Source: Hankyongella sp964404985 (GTDB taxonomy: Bacteria; Pseudomonadota; Alphaproteobacteria; Sphingomonadales; Sphingomonadaceae). From it: a stretch of 58,988 bases of DNA. The position numbers were made by a program, and so were the translations under genes. The stretch covers positions 1 to 58,988 of the forward strand of contig CAYOMD010000015.1 in the NCBI GenBank assembly GCA_964404985.1, given 5' to 3'. Each line of letters starts with the position of its first letter. Position 1 is the first letter of the stretch. This document shows positions 42,245-50,087 of this stretch, piece by piece. Under the pieces are notes generated by a model. It was not told the origin of the DNA and made no database searches. It worked only from the letters and a program-made list of their open reading frames with translations.

Positions 42245-43429
42245 ATGACCATACGCCAGTTTTCTGACGCCATTTTCTTTCTGGCCGCCGTGACTGTCGG
42301 GCTTGCGATCCTGGCAATTGGGCGGTTGTGGTATTCACTGCCGACCTCCCTTCTGGTTGGCGGTCTTGCAGTGTGGATTGTGCTATGTGTAATTTTTGCC
42401 AAGTTACTACTTAAAAAAAGCAAAGAAGATGATTCTGCAGAAGAAAATTTGGCGCAACCATATAGTAATTCTGATGATATTGCAGTTAATATAGTTCAAC
42501 AAATAGATGGCTTGCGTGAAGAAATACGCGAAATGCGCTCTGTGGTCGATAAACTTGTCGAAATGCAGAGTGGGCTGACCCATAATTACAACGGCACTAC
42601 GGCTTTGTCATCTGGTGACCACGGTCTTTCAGTGTATCCTCCACAGAATGCGCCTGTTTTGAGTGATGTATACATCGAGCCTCTCGTATTGGATGCCACC
42701 ATCAAGCGCGCCCTGCGCGACAACAGGGTTGATCTCTATCTCCAGCCTGTCGTGAAACTGCCGAGCCGGCGCGTTGTCCTTTATGAAGGCCTCGCGCGTA
42801 TACGGGACGACCAAGGCGATGTCTTGTCGCCTGCCACGTTCGCGTCGGCACTTGCGGATGGTCCGCTGGCCACGGCTTTGGACAGCTTGCTGTTCGTTCG
42901 CGCAGCCGGGTTGATGCGCCAACTTGAAGCCAAGCGGCCCGATCTGCAGATATTCTGTAATCTCTCGCGCTCAGCAGTGCTCGATGCCGGTTTTATCGGC
43001 GGACTTGTGCAGTTTCTCACCGATCAGCGCGAACGCGCCGCCAAGCTGGTGTTCGAGATTACGGCACGCGATTTCCTCACCCTTCCTGAACACGCCCTGG
43101 ATCGCTTGAGTCGCCTGGTGCGGCTGGGCTGCCAGTTGTCCGTTGATCAGGTGGAAACGCTGGATGTCAGGCCGGCGGTGCTGGCGCGCGCGCAAGTCAG
43201 CTTTGTCAAAATCTCCGCGGGCGTTCTGGCCGCCTCGCGACCCTTGACGGAGTTCGCCCGCTTCAAGAACGAACTCGACCGCTTCGGCATACAGATTATC
43301 GCGACGCATATCGAGGACGAACGTACGGTGATCGAAGTTCTCGAACTCGGCATTGAATATGGGCAGGGTTACCTGTTCGGGGCACCCCGGCAAGCACGGA
43401 TCGATAGCGCCAAGACGGCAGCAGCCTGA
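42245..43429 (+). CDS. tipF: TipF-like c-di-GMP receptor (degenerate EAL)
   Basis: A 394-residue membrane protein with two N-terminal membrane segments (about 7-27 and 32-55), a coiled coil (about 80-110; IDGLREEIREMRSVVDKLVE) and a C-terminal EAL domain (about 150-385). The EAL motif is YEGLARI, the DDFGTG loop is replaced by DQVETLD and the late Glu by Asp/His residues, so phosphodiesterase activity is unlikely; c-di-GMP binding is possible. Topology and degenerate EAL match Caulobacter TipF, required for flagellar assembly at the pole. The ATG at 42245 is preferred to the TTG 12 bases upstream. Confidence 0.78.
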   Translation: MTIRQFSDAIFFLAAVTVGLAILAIGRLWYSLPTSLLVGGLAVWIVLCVIFAKLLLKKSKEDDSAEENLAQPYSNSDDIAVNIVQQIDGLREEIREMRSVVDKLVEMQSGLTHNYNGTTALSSGDHGLSVYPPQNAPVLSDVYIEPLVLDATIKRALRDNRVDLYLQPVVKLPSRRVVLYEGLARIRDDQGDVLSPATFASALADGPLATALDSLLFVRAAGLMRQLEAKRPDLQIFCNLSRSAVLDAGFIGGLVQFLTDQRERAAKLVFEITARDFLTLPEHALDRLSRLVRLGCQLSVDQVETLDVRPAVLARAQVSFVKISAGVLAASRPLTEFARFKNELDRFGIQIIATHIEDERTVIEVLELGIEYGQGYLFGAPRQARIDSAKTAAA

Positions 43430-43446
43430 GATTGAACGATGACGCC

Positions 43447-45249
43447 TCAGGTAACGCTCACGAACTTCTGGACCTTCTGGCTGTCGAGAAAGTCGAGAAA
43501 GTCCTGGCCATTCAGCGGAATGGAGATGAAATAGCCCTGCGCGATGTCCGCGTAGAGCTGCCGCAACCTGTTAAAGTGATCTCTGGTCTCCACGCCCTCT
43601 GCGACAACGCGCATGCCGAGGTTGTGGGCGAGATCGACGGTCGAGCGCACGATTACGTCTGAGGCGGGATTGGAGAGCATGTCCAGCACAAAGCTGCGAT
43701 CGATCTTCAGCTCCCGGATCGGCAAAGATTGCAGCGCCGAAAGCGACGAGTAGCCTGTTCCATAGTCGTCGATCGCGAGCTCGAAGCCGGCATCTGCCAG
43801 GTGATAGACATTCTTGCGGGCCGTCAGCGGGTCATGCACGATCGCGCTTTCGGTGATTTCGATGATGATCCGCTGAGGATCAATATTGTAACTGCGCGCA
43901 ATCGAGGTGAGCAGTTTGGGAATCGCCTCGTCATGCAGCATGCGGGCGGACAGATTGATAGCGAGTGAGAGATCGAACCCGCCAACACTCCAGCGGGCAA
44001 GTTCGCGCAACGCGGCCTCGAACGTCCAGCGGGTCAATTCGCTGATCGCGCCGGTCTGTTCAGCGTGCCGGACGAATTCGTCGGGCGGCACCAGACCGAG
44101 ATGGGGGTGACGCCAACGGCAGAGCGCCTCAACACCGCAGATTACATGGCTTTTTAGGTCTCTCTTCGGTTGATAGACCATTGAGAGCTGTTCGTCTTCG
44201 CTGATCGCGTTGCGCAACTCGGTCGAGAGACGCAGCCGACGCACACTGTTAGAATCTTTTGTAGAGTCGTAAACGACGATACGCTCTGTACCGCCTTTGG
44301 CTGCGTACATCGCGACATCCGCGCATTGCATGAGCCGGTGCGGATCTTCCGTGTGGATCGGGAAAAACGCGACCCCGATCGAGCAGTTGACGTCGAGCTG
44401 CAAGTTTTCCTGGACTTCGAAGGCTTTGCTGAAAACGGCCTGGACCCGCTCGGCGAGCTCCATGCCAAATTCCTGTGTCTCAATGCTCGGCAACAGGATC
44501 GCAAACTCGTCGCCCCCCAGTCGGGCGACAGTATCGGTTGCGCGCACCGGGAGCAGCAAGCGTTTGGCCAAGTCTTTCAGGAGAAGATCACCGATATGGT
44601 GACCAAGCGTATCGTTGATTAGCTTGAAGCGATCAAGGTCCAGCAGGAGCAGGGCGACCATCTGGCCGGTTCGCCGGGCTGACGAAATTGCCTGCTGCAT
44701 TCTGTCTCTCAGGAGCGAGCGATTCGGTAGCCCCGTCAACGCATCATGCAACGCCTGGTGCTCCAGGATGGCCTGATGCTGTCGCAGTTCCGTTATGTCG
44801 CGGACGATCAGAACATAGCCGGATGTATTTGATAGTGAGACCTGCGATATGCAGATATCGATCGGGAACGGCGGGCCATCTGCCCGTATCGCTGAAGTTT
44901 CATGGTGGCCTAGTCCAACAGCGTAGGTGATCGCTTGTGGATCAAGCAGGTCCTGGAAGCCGGGAATGAGATCAACAGCGGCGCAATTCAACAGCTCGCT
45001 CAGGCGGCACTGGAAGATACGGCAGGCTGCCGCGTTAGCCGTTTGAATCCGGCCGTTTTCGTTGACGGTCAGAATCCCGTCGAACGAGTCCTCGACAATC
45101 TGATGCATGAGCATATCGATCTGTTCGAGGCGTTGTGACTGCACATGCGCGGATGAGGCGACCACTTGATTGCGTTGCTCGCGCAAGCGCTGTGCGTAAT
45201 GACTCATCGCGGACATTGGCTTGCGCGCGTATGATTGCCAATTGTTCAT
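43447..45249 (-). CDS. PAS-GGDEF-EAL cyclic-di-GMP enzyme
   Basis: A 600-residue cytoplasmic protein. A PAS domain (about 45-160; DSFDGILTVNENGRIQTAN) is followed by GGDEF (about 175-330; LGGDEFAILLPS, catalytic motif intact) and EAL (about 345-595; GVEALCRWRHP, NLSARM, ITESAI, DDYGTGYSSL, KIDRSFV, AEGVET, QGYFISIP), with all catalytic positions present. It could make or degrade c-di-GMP, and the PAS domain may sense a ligand or redox state. It converges with tipF, the likely c-di-GMP receptor. The ATG at 45249 is chosen over an upstream non-ATG start. Confidence 0.9.
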   Translation of the reverse strand: MNNWQSYARKPMSAMSHYAQRLREQRNQVVASSAHVQSQRLEQIDMLMHQIVEDSFDGILTVNENGRIQTANAAACRIFQCRLSELLNCAAVDLIPGFQDLLDPQAITYAVGLGHHETSAIRADGPPFPIDICISQVSLSNTSGYVLIVRDITELRQHQAILEHQALHDALTGLPNRSLLRDRMQQAISSARRTGQMVALLLLDLDRFKLINDTLGHHIGDLLLKDLAKRLLLPVRATDTVARLGGDEFAILLPSIETQEFGMELAERVQAVFSKAFEVQENLQLDVNCSIGVAFFPIHTEDPHRLMQCADVAMYAAKGGTERIVVYDSTKDSNSVRRLRLSTELRNAISEDEQLSMVYQPKRDLKSHVICGVEALCRWRHPHLGLVPPDEFVRHAEQTGAISELTRWTFEAALRELARWSVGGFDLSLAINLSARMLHDEAIPKLLTSIARSYNIDPQRIIIEITESAIVHDPLTARKNVYHLADAGFELAIDDYGTGYSSLSALQSLPIRELKIDRSFVLDMLSNPASDVIVRSTVDLAHNLGMRVVAEGVETRDHFNRLRQLYADIAQGYFISIPLNGQDFLDFLDSQKVQKFVSVT

Positions 45250-45309
45250 CGGACTCTGTGCGTTCCCTCTTGCAGCCCGACACAATAGGTATGAGCCACA
45301 AAAATCTGA

Positions 45310-45993
45310 TTAACAAGGAGCCCCCGCAGCGACGGACAAGGTCCCGAGGTTTCCGGGCCACGCGGAAAGCAAGGCTTTGTCCACCTGCGCCATAGTGGCC
45401 GGTTGCCCCAGGCCGGCAAGGCTGGTCACGCCAAAGTCCTTGATACCGCAGGGAATAATTGCACTGTACGCTGCAAGATCCGGCCCGACATTAAGCGCGA
45501 CGCCATGCATCGCGATACCATGGCGAACGGCGACGCCGATGGCGGCGATCTTGGCCTCCGTCCCATCCACTCCAGGAACCCAGGCGCCGACACGCCCGCA
45601 GCGCCGTTCGGCATTCACCCCGAGAATAGCCAAGGTATCGATCAGCCAAGTCTCTAGGCTGGCGACATAGTCCCGTACGCTCAAACGCCGCGTACGCAAA
45701 TCCAGCAGGATATAGGCAATCCGCTGCCCGGGCCCATGATAGGTGATCTGGCCGCCACGGCGCGTGCGGAAAACCGGGATGGCCGGCGGCTGGGTAAAAT
45801 CCGCAGCCCGCGCGCTGGTGCCGCTGGTGTAAAGCGCAGGATGTTCCAGAAGCCAGAGCAATTCCTGCCCCTCGCCTTGCCAGAGAGCCTCGGCCAGCTG
45901 GTCCATGCGTGCTACCGCATCGGGGTAGGCGACAGGGGAGGCCGAGGATTCGACCACAATCGCTTGCTGCTGCCGCATCGTTAACTCTGCCAT
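45310..45993 (-). CDS. lipB: Octanoyltransferase LipB
   Basis: Moves octanoate from acyl carrier protein to lipoyl domains, the first step of lipoate synthesis. The 227 residues include RGGQITYHGPGQRIAYILLDL (conserved histidine), the catalytic Lys in EAKIAAIGV, and the active-site Cys in SAIIPCGIKDFGVTSL. The ATG at 45993 precedes MAELTMRQ; an in-frame extension upstream overlaps the FliN-like gene on the other strand and is rejected. No lipA is in the window. The start lies 43 bp from the divergent FliN-like gene. Confidence 0.95.
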   Translation of the reverse strand: MAELTMRQQQAIVVESSASPVAYPDAVARMDQLAEALWQGEGQELLWLLEHPALYTSGTSARAADFTQPPAIPVFRTRRGGQITYHGPGQRIAYILLDLRTRRLSVRDYVASLETWLIDTLAILGVNAERRCGRVGAWVPGVDGTEAKIAAIGVAVRHGIAMHGVALNVGPDLAAYSAIIPCGIKDFGVTSLAGLGQPATMAQVDKALLSAWPGNLGTLSVAAGAPC

Positions 45994-46035
45994 AACCCGT
46001 CTCCATCGATAACGCTTCAAAGACGAGGATCTTGA

Positions 46036-46269
46036 ATGAGCGTTTTCGACAAGATTGAAGTGGAAGTCTCCGTCGTGATCGGACGGACACATATGCCGGT
46101 TCGCCATCTTCTCAAGATGGGCCGTGGTGCTGTGATCGACCTGGATGCCAAGCACCAGGACCCCGTATGGATCTATGCCAACCAGGAACTGATTGCACGC
46201 GGCGAGATCGTGCTGGTCGGTGACCGTATCGGCGTGACCGTGACCGAGCGCGTCCGCCGTAGCGAGTAG
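46036..46269 (+). CDS. Orphan short FliN-like (SPOA) protein
   Basis: A 77-residue protein that is almost only one SPOA domain: EVEVSVVIGRTHMPVRHLLKMGRGAVIDL, then WIYANQELIARGEIVLVGDRIGVTVTE. FliN, FliM and YscQ share this fold in the flagellar or type III C ring. It lacks the N-terminal extension of the fliN in the fliF operon, and its context is not flagellar, being next to lipB and a sulfatase-fold gene. It may be a second C-ring SPOA subunit or a fragment. ACGAGGA precedes the ATG. Confidence 0.82.
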   Translation: MSVFDKIEVEVSVVIGRTHMPVRHLLKMGRGAVIDLDAKHQDPVWIYANQELIARGEIVLVGDRIGVTVTERVRRSE

Positions 46270-46356
46270 CCTCGGCGTATTCACAAAACTGTCAAGCAAT
46301 CGGCATCGACTTCGCCCGCCCGAGAAACTATTCAAGGCGTCGCGAGGGAACCTGCG

Positions 46357-47835
46357 ATGGCATTTTTTATAACAATTTCAAGAATATGGGCAGTTTGTTC
46401 CTGCTGGGTGCTGTTGGCTGGTGTCGCGGGGCTGCTTTCAGCCTGCGAAGGCGAGGCTCCCAAGGCGGGGCGCCCGGACAGTAATCCCGATAACGTTGTT
46501 CTTATTGTGGTCTCAAATCTTAGCCCGGCCGATATCGATACGCCGACCGCAGAAGAGGCCCCTACGCCGAATATCGATATTCTGGGTGCGCAGGGTGTTC
46601 GCTTTCTTAACGCCTATACCAGTTCGTCGGTGAGCGTGCCGGCGCGCATGAGCCTCTACACGGGCCGAACCCCGGCGCAGCTCGGCTTCGAATACGACGT
46701 CCCGACGACCGACACGATCGGCGTTGATCTCACGCGCGGCCAGACCCTGTTGCCAAGCATGCTGAAGCAGGCTGGATACAAGACCGGCTTTGTCGGTGTC
46801 TGGGGCCTTGGCGGAGTCGGCGGGCAGGGGGCCGACTATCCGGGACGTCAGGGCTTCGATGAAGTTTATGCCGTGATACCGCCAGTTGCTGCTTATGGCG
46901 ACTCGGCGCCTGCTGAATGGCAGTTCATCGCGTCCAGTGAATTCAAGGAGTTACCGACCCGCAAGGAAGAAAGCCGCATCCTCTCCGGGTTCCCGGCCAA
47001 GCCGGTGAAGAGCGGGGTTTATGCGACAGCCGATTTCGCCCAGCAAGCAGTTGACTTCATTGACCGTAACAAGATGCAGACGTTCTTTCTGACCGTCGCT
47101 TTGCCGGGCGTGGACGCGCCGCTGCAGGTGCCCAAGGAATACTGGGTTCGGTTTTCCAGCATTGCTGACCCAACCATGCGTATGCGCGCGGCCATGATCG
47201 CCACTGTTGACGACGCTGTCGGTAATATTGTGCGCAGCCTCGACAATCGCGGGCTCTCGGAAAACACTCTCGTGATCCTCACATCCTTTGCGGGCTGTAA
47301 TGCCGAAGCAGGGCTCTGCCAGTGCGGGACCCTGCGGAGCGGTGCTGTCTCGCTTTACGAGGGCGGACTGCGGGTGCCACTGATGATTCGCTATCCCAAG
47401 CGCTACAAGCCGCGCACGCAATTTGCCTCGCCCGTTGTCTCCAGTGACCTTGTCCCGACCATCCTCAACGATGTCGGTGTCAAGCGTCCGCTGGGAACCG
47501 TGATCGACGGTATCGCCCTTTCCAACTATGTGACGGGTGCTCAGCCTGGTGAGCCGCATGAAGCTATCGTCTGGAGTCGCAAGCCTGCATACGCCATGCG
47601 CTTTGGCGACTATAAGGTGGTGAATGATCCGGACAAATTCCCGTCCCTGGAAATCTACGATCTGGCCAAGGACCCCGCCGAGCAGTTTAATCTGACCGAG
47701 GAGAGGCCTGAGCTGGTGCCGGAACTCTCTGCCCGTCTGAAGATCGAGACGGCCAACGGGACCGAGCCGCGCTGGTTGTCGAAAGGCCAGGTCACCCTGA
47801 CCGGCTGCGGCGAAAACATCACGATTTACAAGTGA
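46357..47835 (+). CDS. Sulfatase-fold lipoprotein, probably inactive
   Basis: The 492-residue product has a lipoprotein signal (LLSAC, Cys30) and then a sulfatase fold: TPNIDILGAQGVRFLNAYTSSSVSVPARMSLYTGR, LPSMLKQAGYKTGFVGVWGLGG and SLYEGGLRVPLMIRYPKR, with TSF near 311. The formylglycine position is Ser93 in SVPAR. The N-terminal metal Asp pair (normally after VLI) is replaced by SN, and the DNG metal loop reads SFAGC. Catalysis is therefore doubtful, although Ser-type sulfatases exist. It may bind a substrate or act in envelope processing. The gene overlaps the phosphatase start. Confidence 0.78.
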   Translation: MAFFITISRIWAVCSCWVLLAGVAGLLSACEGEAPKAGRPDSNPDNVVLIVVSNLSPADIDTPTAEEAPTPNIDILGAQGVRFLNAYTSSSVSVPARMSLYTGRTPAQLGFEYDVPTTDTIGVDLTRGQTLLPSMLKQAGYKTGFVGVWGLGGVGGQGADYPGRQGFDEVYAVIPPVAAYGDSAPAEWQFIASSEFKELPTRKEESRILSGFPAKPVKSGVYATADFAQQAVDFIDRNKMQTFFLTVALPGVDAPLQVPKEYWVRFSSIADPTMRMRAAMIATVDDAVGNIVRSLDNRGLSENTLVILTSFAGCNAEAGLCQCGTLRSGAVSLYEGGLRVPLMIRYPKRYKPRTQFASPVVSSDLVPTILNDVGVKRPLGTVIDGIALSNYVTGAQPGEPHEAIVWSRKPAYAMRFGDYKVVNDPDKFPSLEIYDLAKDPAEQFNLTEERPELVPELSARLKIETANGTEPRWLSKGQVTLTGCGENITIYK

Positions 47836-48302
47836 GCCTGCCGATGCACCGGCTGCTGTTTGTCTGCCTTGGCAATATCTGCCGCTCGCCGCTGGCCGAA
47901 GGTGTATTCTCCCAGGTGGCCTTGGCGCGTGGCCTGGCGGTCACGGTTGATTCGGCCGGAACCAGCAACTGGCACGTTGGCCGTGCGCCGGACGTTCGTT
48001 CCCAGGAGATCGCCGCCCGTTATGGTCTCGACATCCGCCAGCAGCGTGCCCGGCAGATTGCCGAGGCCGATTTCACACGATTCGACCTGATCCTTGCGAT
48101 GGATGAAGATAATCTGCGCGAACTTCAGCGTCGAAGCGACAGCGCCGGTCATGCTAGGCTCGCACTGATGCTGGACTATGCGCCGCAACTGGGATTGCGC
48201 AGCGTACCGGACCCCTATTACGGCACGCTTGAGGATTTCGAGGAGACCTATCGGTTGGTGCTGGCAGCCAGCGAGGGGTTGGCCGCGCATCTGGCGGGTT
48301 AG
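47832..48302 (+). CDS. Low-molecular-weight protein tyrosine phosphatase
   Basis: A 156-residue phosphatase with the N-terminal P-loop CLGNICRS, a C-x5-R-S signature, and the catalytic acid in VPDPYYGTLEDFEETY near residue 130. GTSNWHVGRAPDVRSQEIAARYG is the usual middle segment. The GTG at 47832 overlaps the sulfatase-like stop; an ATG at 47844 is the alternative. It may reset capsule or tyrosine-kinase systems or arsenate-like substrates, but no partner is present here. Its TAG stop is built from the left end of MITE copy C. Confidence 0.88.
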   Translation: MSLPMHRLLFVCLGNICRSPLAEGVFSQVALARGLAVTVDSAGTSNWHVGRAPDVRSQEIAARYGLDIRQQRARQIAEADFTRFDLILAMDEDNLRELQRRSDSAGHARLALMLDYAPQLGLRSVPDPYYGTLEDFEETYRLVLAASEGLAAHLAG

Positions 48303-48465
48303 AGCCCGATGACTTTTCATTTACCCGTTCGTCATCGCGAGGCTGCTCTGCAGCCGTGGCGATCCAGCTAATAACATCATAGCCTCTGGATTGCCGCGTC
48401 GCCTGCGGCTCCTCGCAATGACGAGTCCATCAAATGCCATAACGCCGTAAAATCAACAGGCTATA
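48300..48465. mobile_element. TA-flanked MITE-like element, copy C (166 bp, different interior)
   Basis: The ends TAGAGCCCGATGA and, on the other strand, TATAGCCTGTTGA match those of copies A and B. The interior differs: two inverted copies of a CGTCATYGCGAGG...TGGCGATCCAG-type repeat, a sequence widely scattered in bacterial genomes, replace the CTCCCCTCC palindromes. The left TA completes the stop codon of the phosphatase gene. Confidence 0.72.
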
Positions 48466-48513
48466 CTGAAACCAAGCCGGGTGGCTGCGCAGCAGCCCCC
48501 CGTTCCGCAATCG

Positions 48514-49533
48514 TCAGTTCTTCGACTTGTCGACCAGTTTGTTCTTGGCAATCCAGGGCATCATGGCGCGCAGGCGGCCACCGACCTCCTCGATGCCGTG
48601 CTGGCTCTGCAGCTGGCGACGCGCCTTCAGCACCGGATTGCCGGTCTTGTTGTCGAGCATGAAGTTCTGCACGAAGCGCCCCTGCTGGATATCGGCCAGC
48701 ACGCGGCGCATCTCCGCCTTGGTCTCGTCGGTGACAATACGCGGGCCGGTGACATAATCGCCGTATTCGGCTGTGTTGGAGATCGAGTAGCGCATGTTGG
48801 CGATGCCACCCTCGTAAATGAGGTCGACGATCAGCTTGACCTCGTGCAGGCACTCGAAATAGGCCATTTCCGGCGGATACCCCGCCTCCACCAGCGTCTC
48901 GAACCCAGCCATGATGAGCTGGCTCAACCCCCCGCACAGGACGACCTGCTCGCCGAACAGGTCGGTCTCGCACTCGTCCTTGAAGGTGGTGGCGATGATG
49001 CCGGCGCGGCCACCGCCGATAGCTGATGCATAGGACAGTGCGAGATCCTGCGTGTTGCCCGAGGCATCCTGCGCAATCGCCATCAGGCAGGGCACGCCAC
49101 CGCCGCGTTGATACTCCGAGCGGACGGTATGGCCCGGCCCCTTGGGCGCGACCATGAACACATCGATGTCGGCGCGCGGTTCGATCAGGCGGAAGTGGAC
49201 ATTGAGGCCATGGGCAAAGGCGAGGGCGGCACCGGGCTTCATGTTGGGCTTCAGGTCGCTCGCCCAGATCTCTGCCTGGTATTCGTCCGGTGCCAGCATC
49301 ATCACGATATCGGCCCAGTTCGCACTCTCCGCTGCCGTCATGACCTGGAACCCGGCGGCCTGTGCCTTGGCAGCGGTCGCCGAGTCGGGCCGCAAGGCAA
49401 CCGCGACCTCGGCGACACCCGAATCCCGCAGGTTGGCGGCATGGGCGTGGCCCTGGCTGCCGTAGCCGATGATCACGACCCGCTTGCCCTTGACCAGGCT
49501 CACGTCGGCGTCGGCATCGTAGAATACACGCAT
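48514..49533 (-). CDS. ilvC: Ketol-acid reductoisomerase IlvC
   Basis: Class I KARI of 339 residues for the second step of valine, leucine and isoleucine synthesis. The NADPH-binding GYGSQGHAHAANLRDSG begins near residue 23, and the Mg2+-binding and catalytic residues appear in MVAPKGPGHTVRSEYQRGGGVP and DLFGEQVVLCGGL. The C-terminal KNKLVDKSKN is slightly polar-extended. It follows the acetolactate synthase genes in ilvB-ilvN-ilvC order on the minus strand, 11 bp after ilvN. Confidence 0.97.
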   Translation of the reverse strand: MRVFYDADADVSLVKGKRVVIIGYGSQGHAHAANLRDSGVAEVAVALRPDSATAAKAQAAGFQVMTAAESANWADIVMMLAPDEYQAEIWASDLKPNMKPGAALAFAHGLNVHFRLIEPRADIDVFMVAPKGPGHTVRSEYQRGGGVPCLMAIAQDASGNTQDLALSYASAIGGGRAGIIATTFKDECETDLFGEQVVLCGGLSQLIMAGFETLVEAGYPPEMAYFECLHEVKLIVDLIYEGGIANMRYSISNTAEYGDYVTGPRIVTDETKAEMRRVLADIQQGRFVQNFMLDNKTGNPVLKARRQLQSQHGIEEVGGRLRAMMPWIAKNKLVDKSKN

Positions 49534-49544
49534 GGTCAGTCCTT

Positions 49545-50084
49545 CTATGCTTCGTCTTGAATGGTGGGGTGAACCGGCTCTTCGGTGCCGCGCATCATTG
49601 CGGCGATCCCGGTGCGGGCGACCTCGATGGTGCCCAGTATCGCCAGGGCCTCGATGAAGCCATCGATCTTGGATGTCTGGCCGGTCACTTCGAACATGAA
49701 GCTGTCGGCGGTCGCATCAACGACGGTTGCGCGGTAGCTGTCGGCCACATCAAGCGCCGTCACCCGGTTGGCCCCGACGCGCGCAACCCGCACCAGCGCC
49801 AGCTCGCGCTCGACGTGGGGACCTGCGACCGTAAGGTCGGCCACGGAATGCACGGGCACCAGCCGTTCCAGCTGCGCCTTGATCTGTTCGATCACCGGGG
49901 GTGGGCCGGATGTCACAACCGTGATCCGTGAGACCGCATGATCATAGGAGACATCCGCCACCGTCAGGCTGTCGATGTTGTAGCCGCGCGCCGAGAACAG
50001 GCCGACGATGCGCGCGAGCACACCGGCTTCGTTGTCCACGGTCAGGCTGAGCGTATGCCGCTCGGAGGCTGGAAGGTTTCGCAT
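49545..50084 (-). CDS. ilvN: Acetolactate synthase small subunit
   Basis: A 179-residue regulatory subunit. The ACT domain starts HTLSLTVDNEAGVLARIVGLFSARGYNIDSLTVADV, the valine-binding site that gives feedback inhibition. The C-terminal half (LALVRVARVGANRVTALDVADSYRATVVDAT in part; FEVTGQTSKIDGFIEAL) completes the IlvH-type small subunit. It is separated from ilvB by three bases, so translation is coupled. Confidence 0.95.
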   Translation of the reverse strand: MRNLPASERHTLSLTVDNEAGVLARIVGLFSARGYNIDSLTVADVSYDHAVSRITVVTSGPPPVIEQIKAQLERLVPVHSVADLTVAGPHVERELALVRVARVGANRVTALDVADSYRATVVDATADSFMFEVTGQTSKIDGFIEALAILGTIEVARTGIAAMMRGTEEPVHPTIQDEA

Positions 50085-50087
50085 GGG

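Noticed and set aside
45981..45995. TTAA-N7-ATAA resembling a CtrA box
   Set aside because: It falls inside the first codons of lipB and has two mismatches in one half-site.
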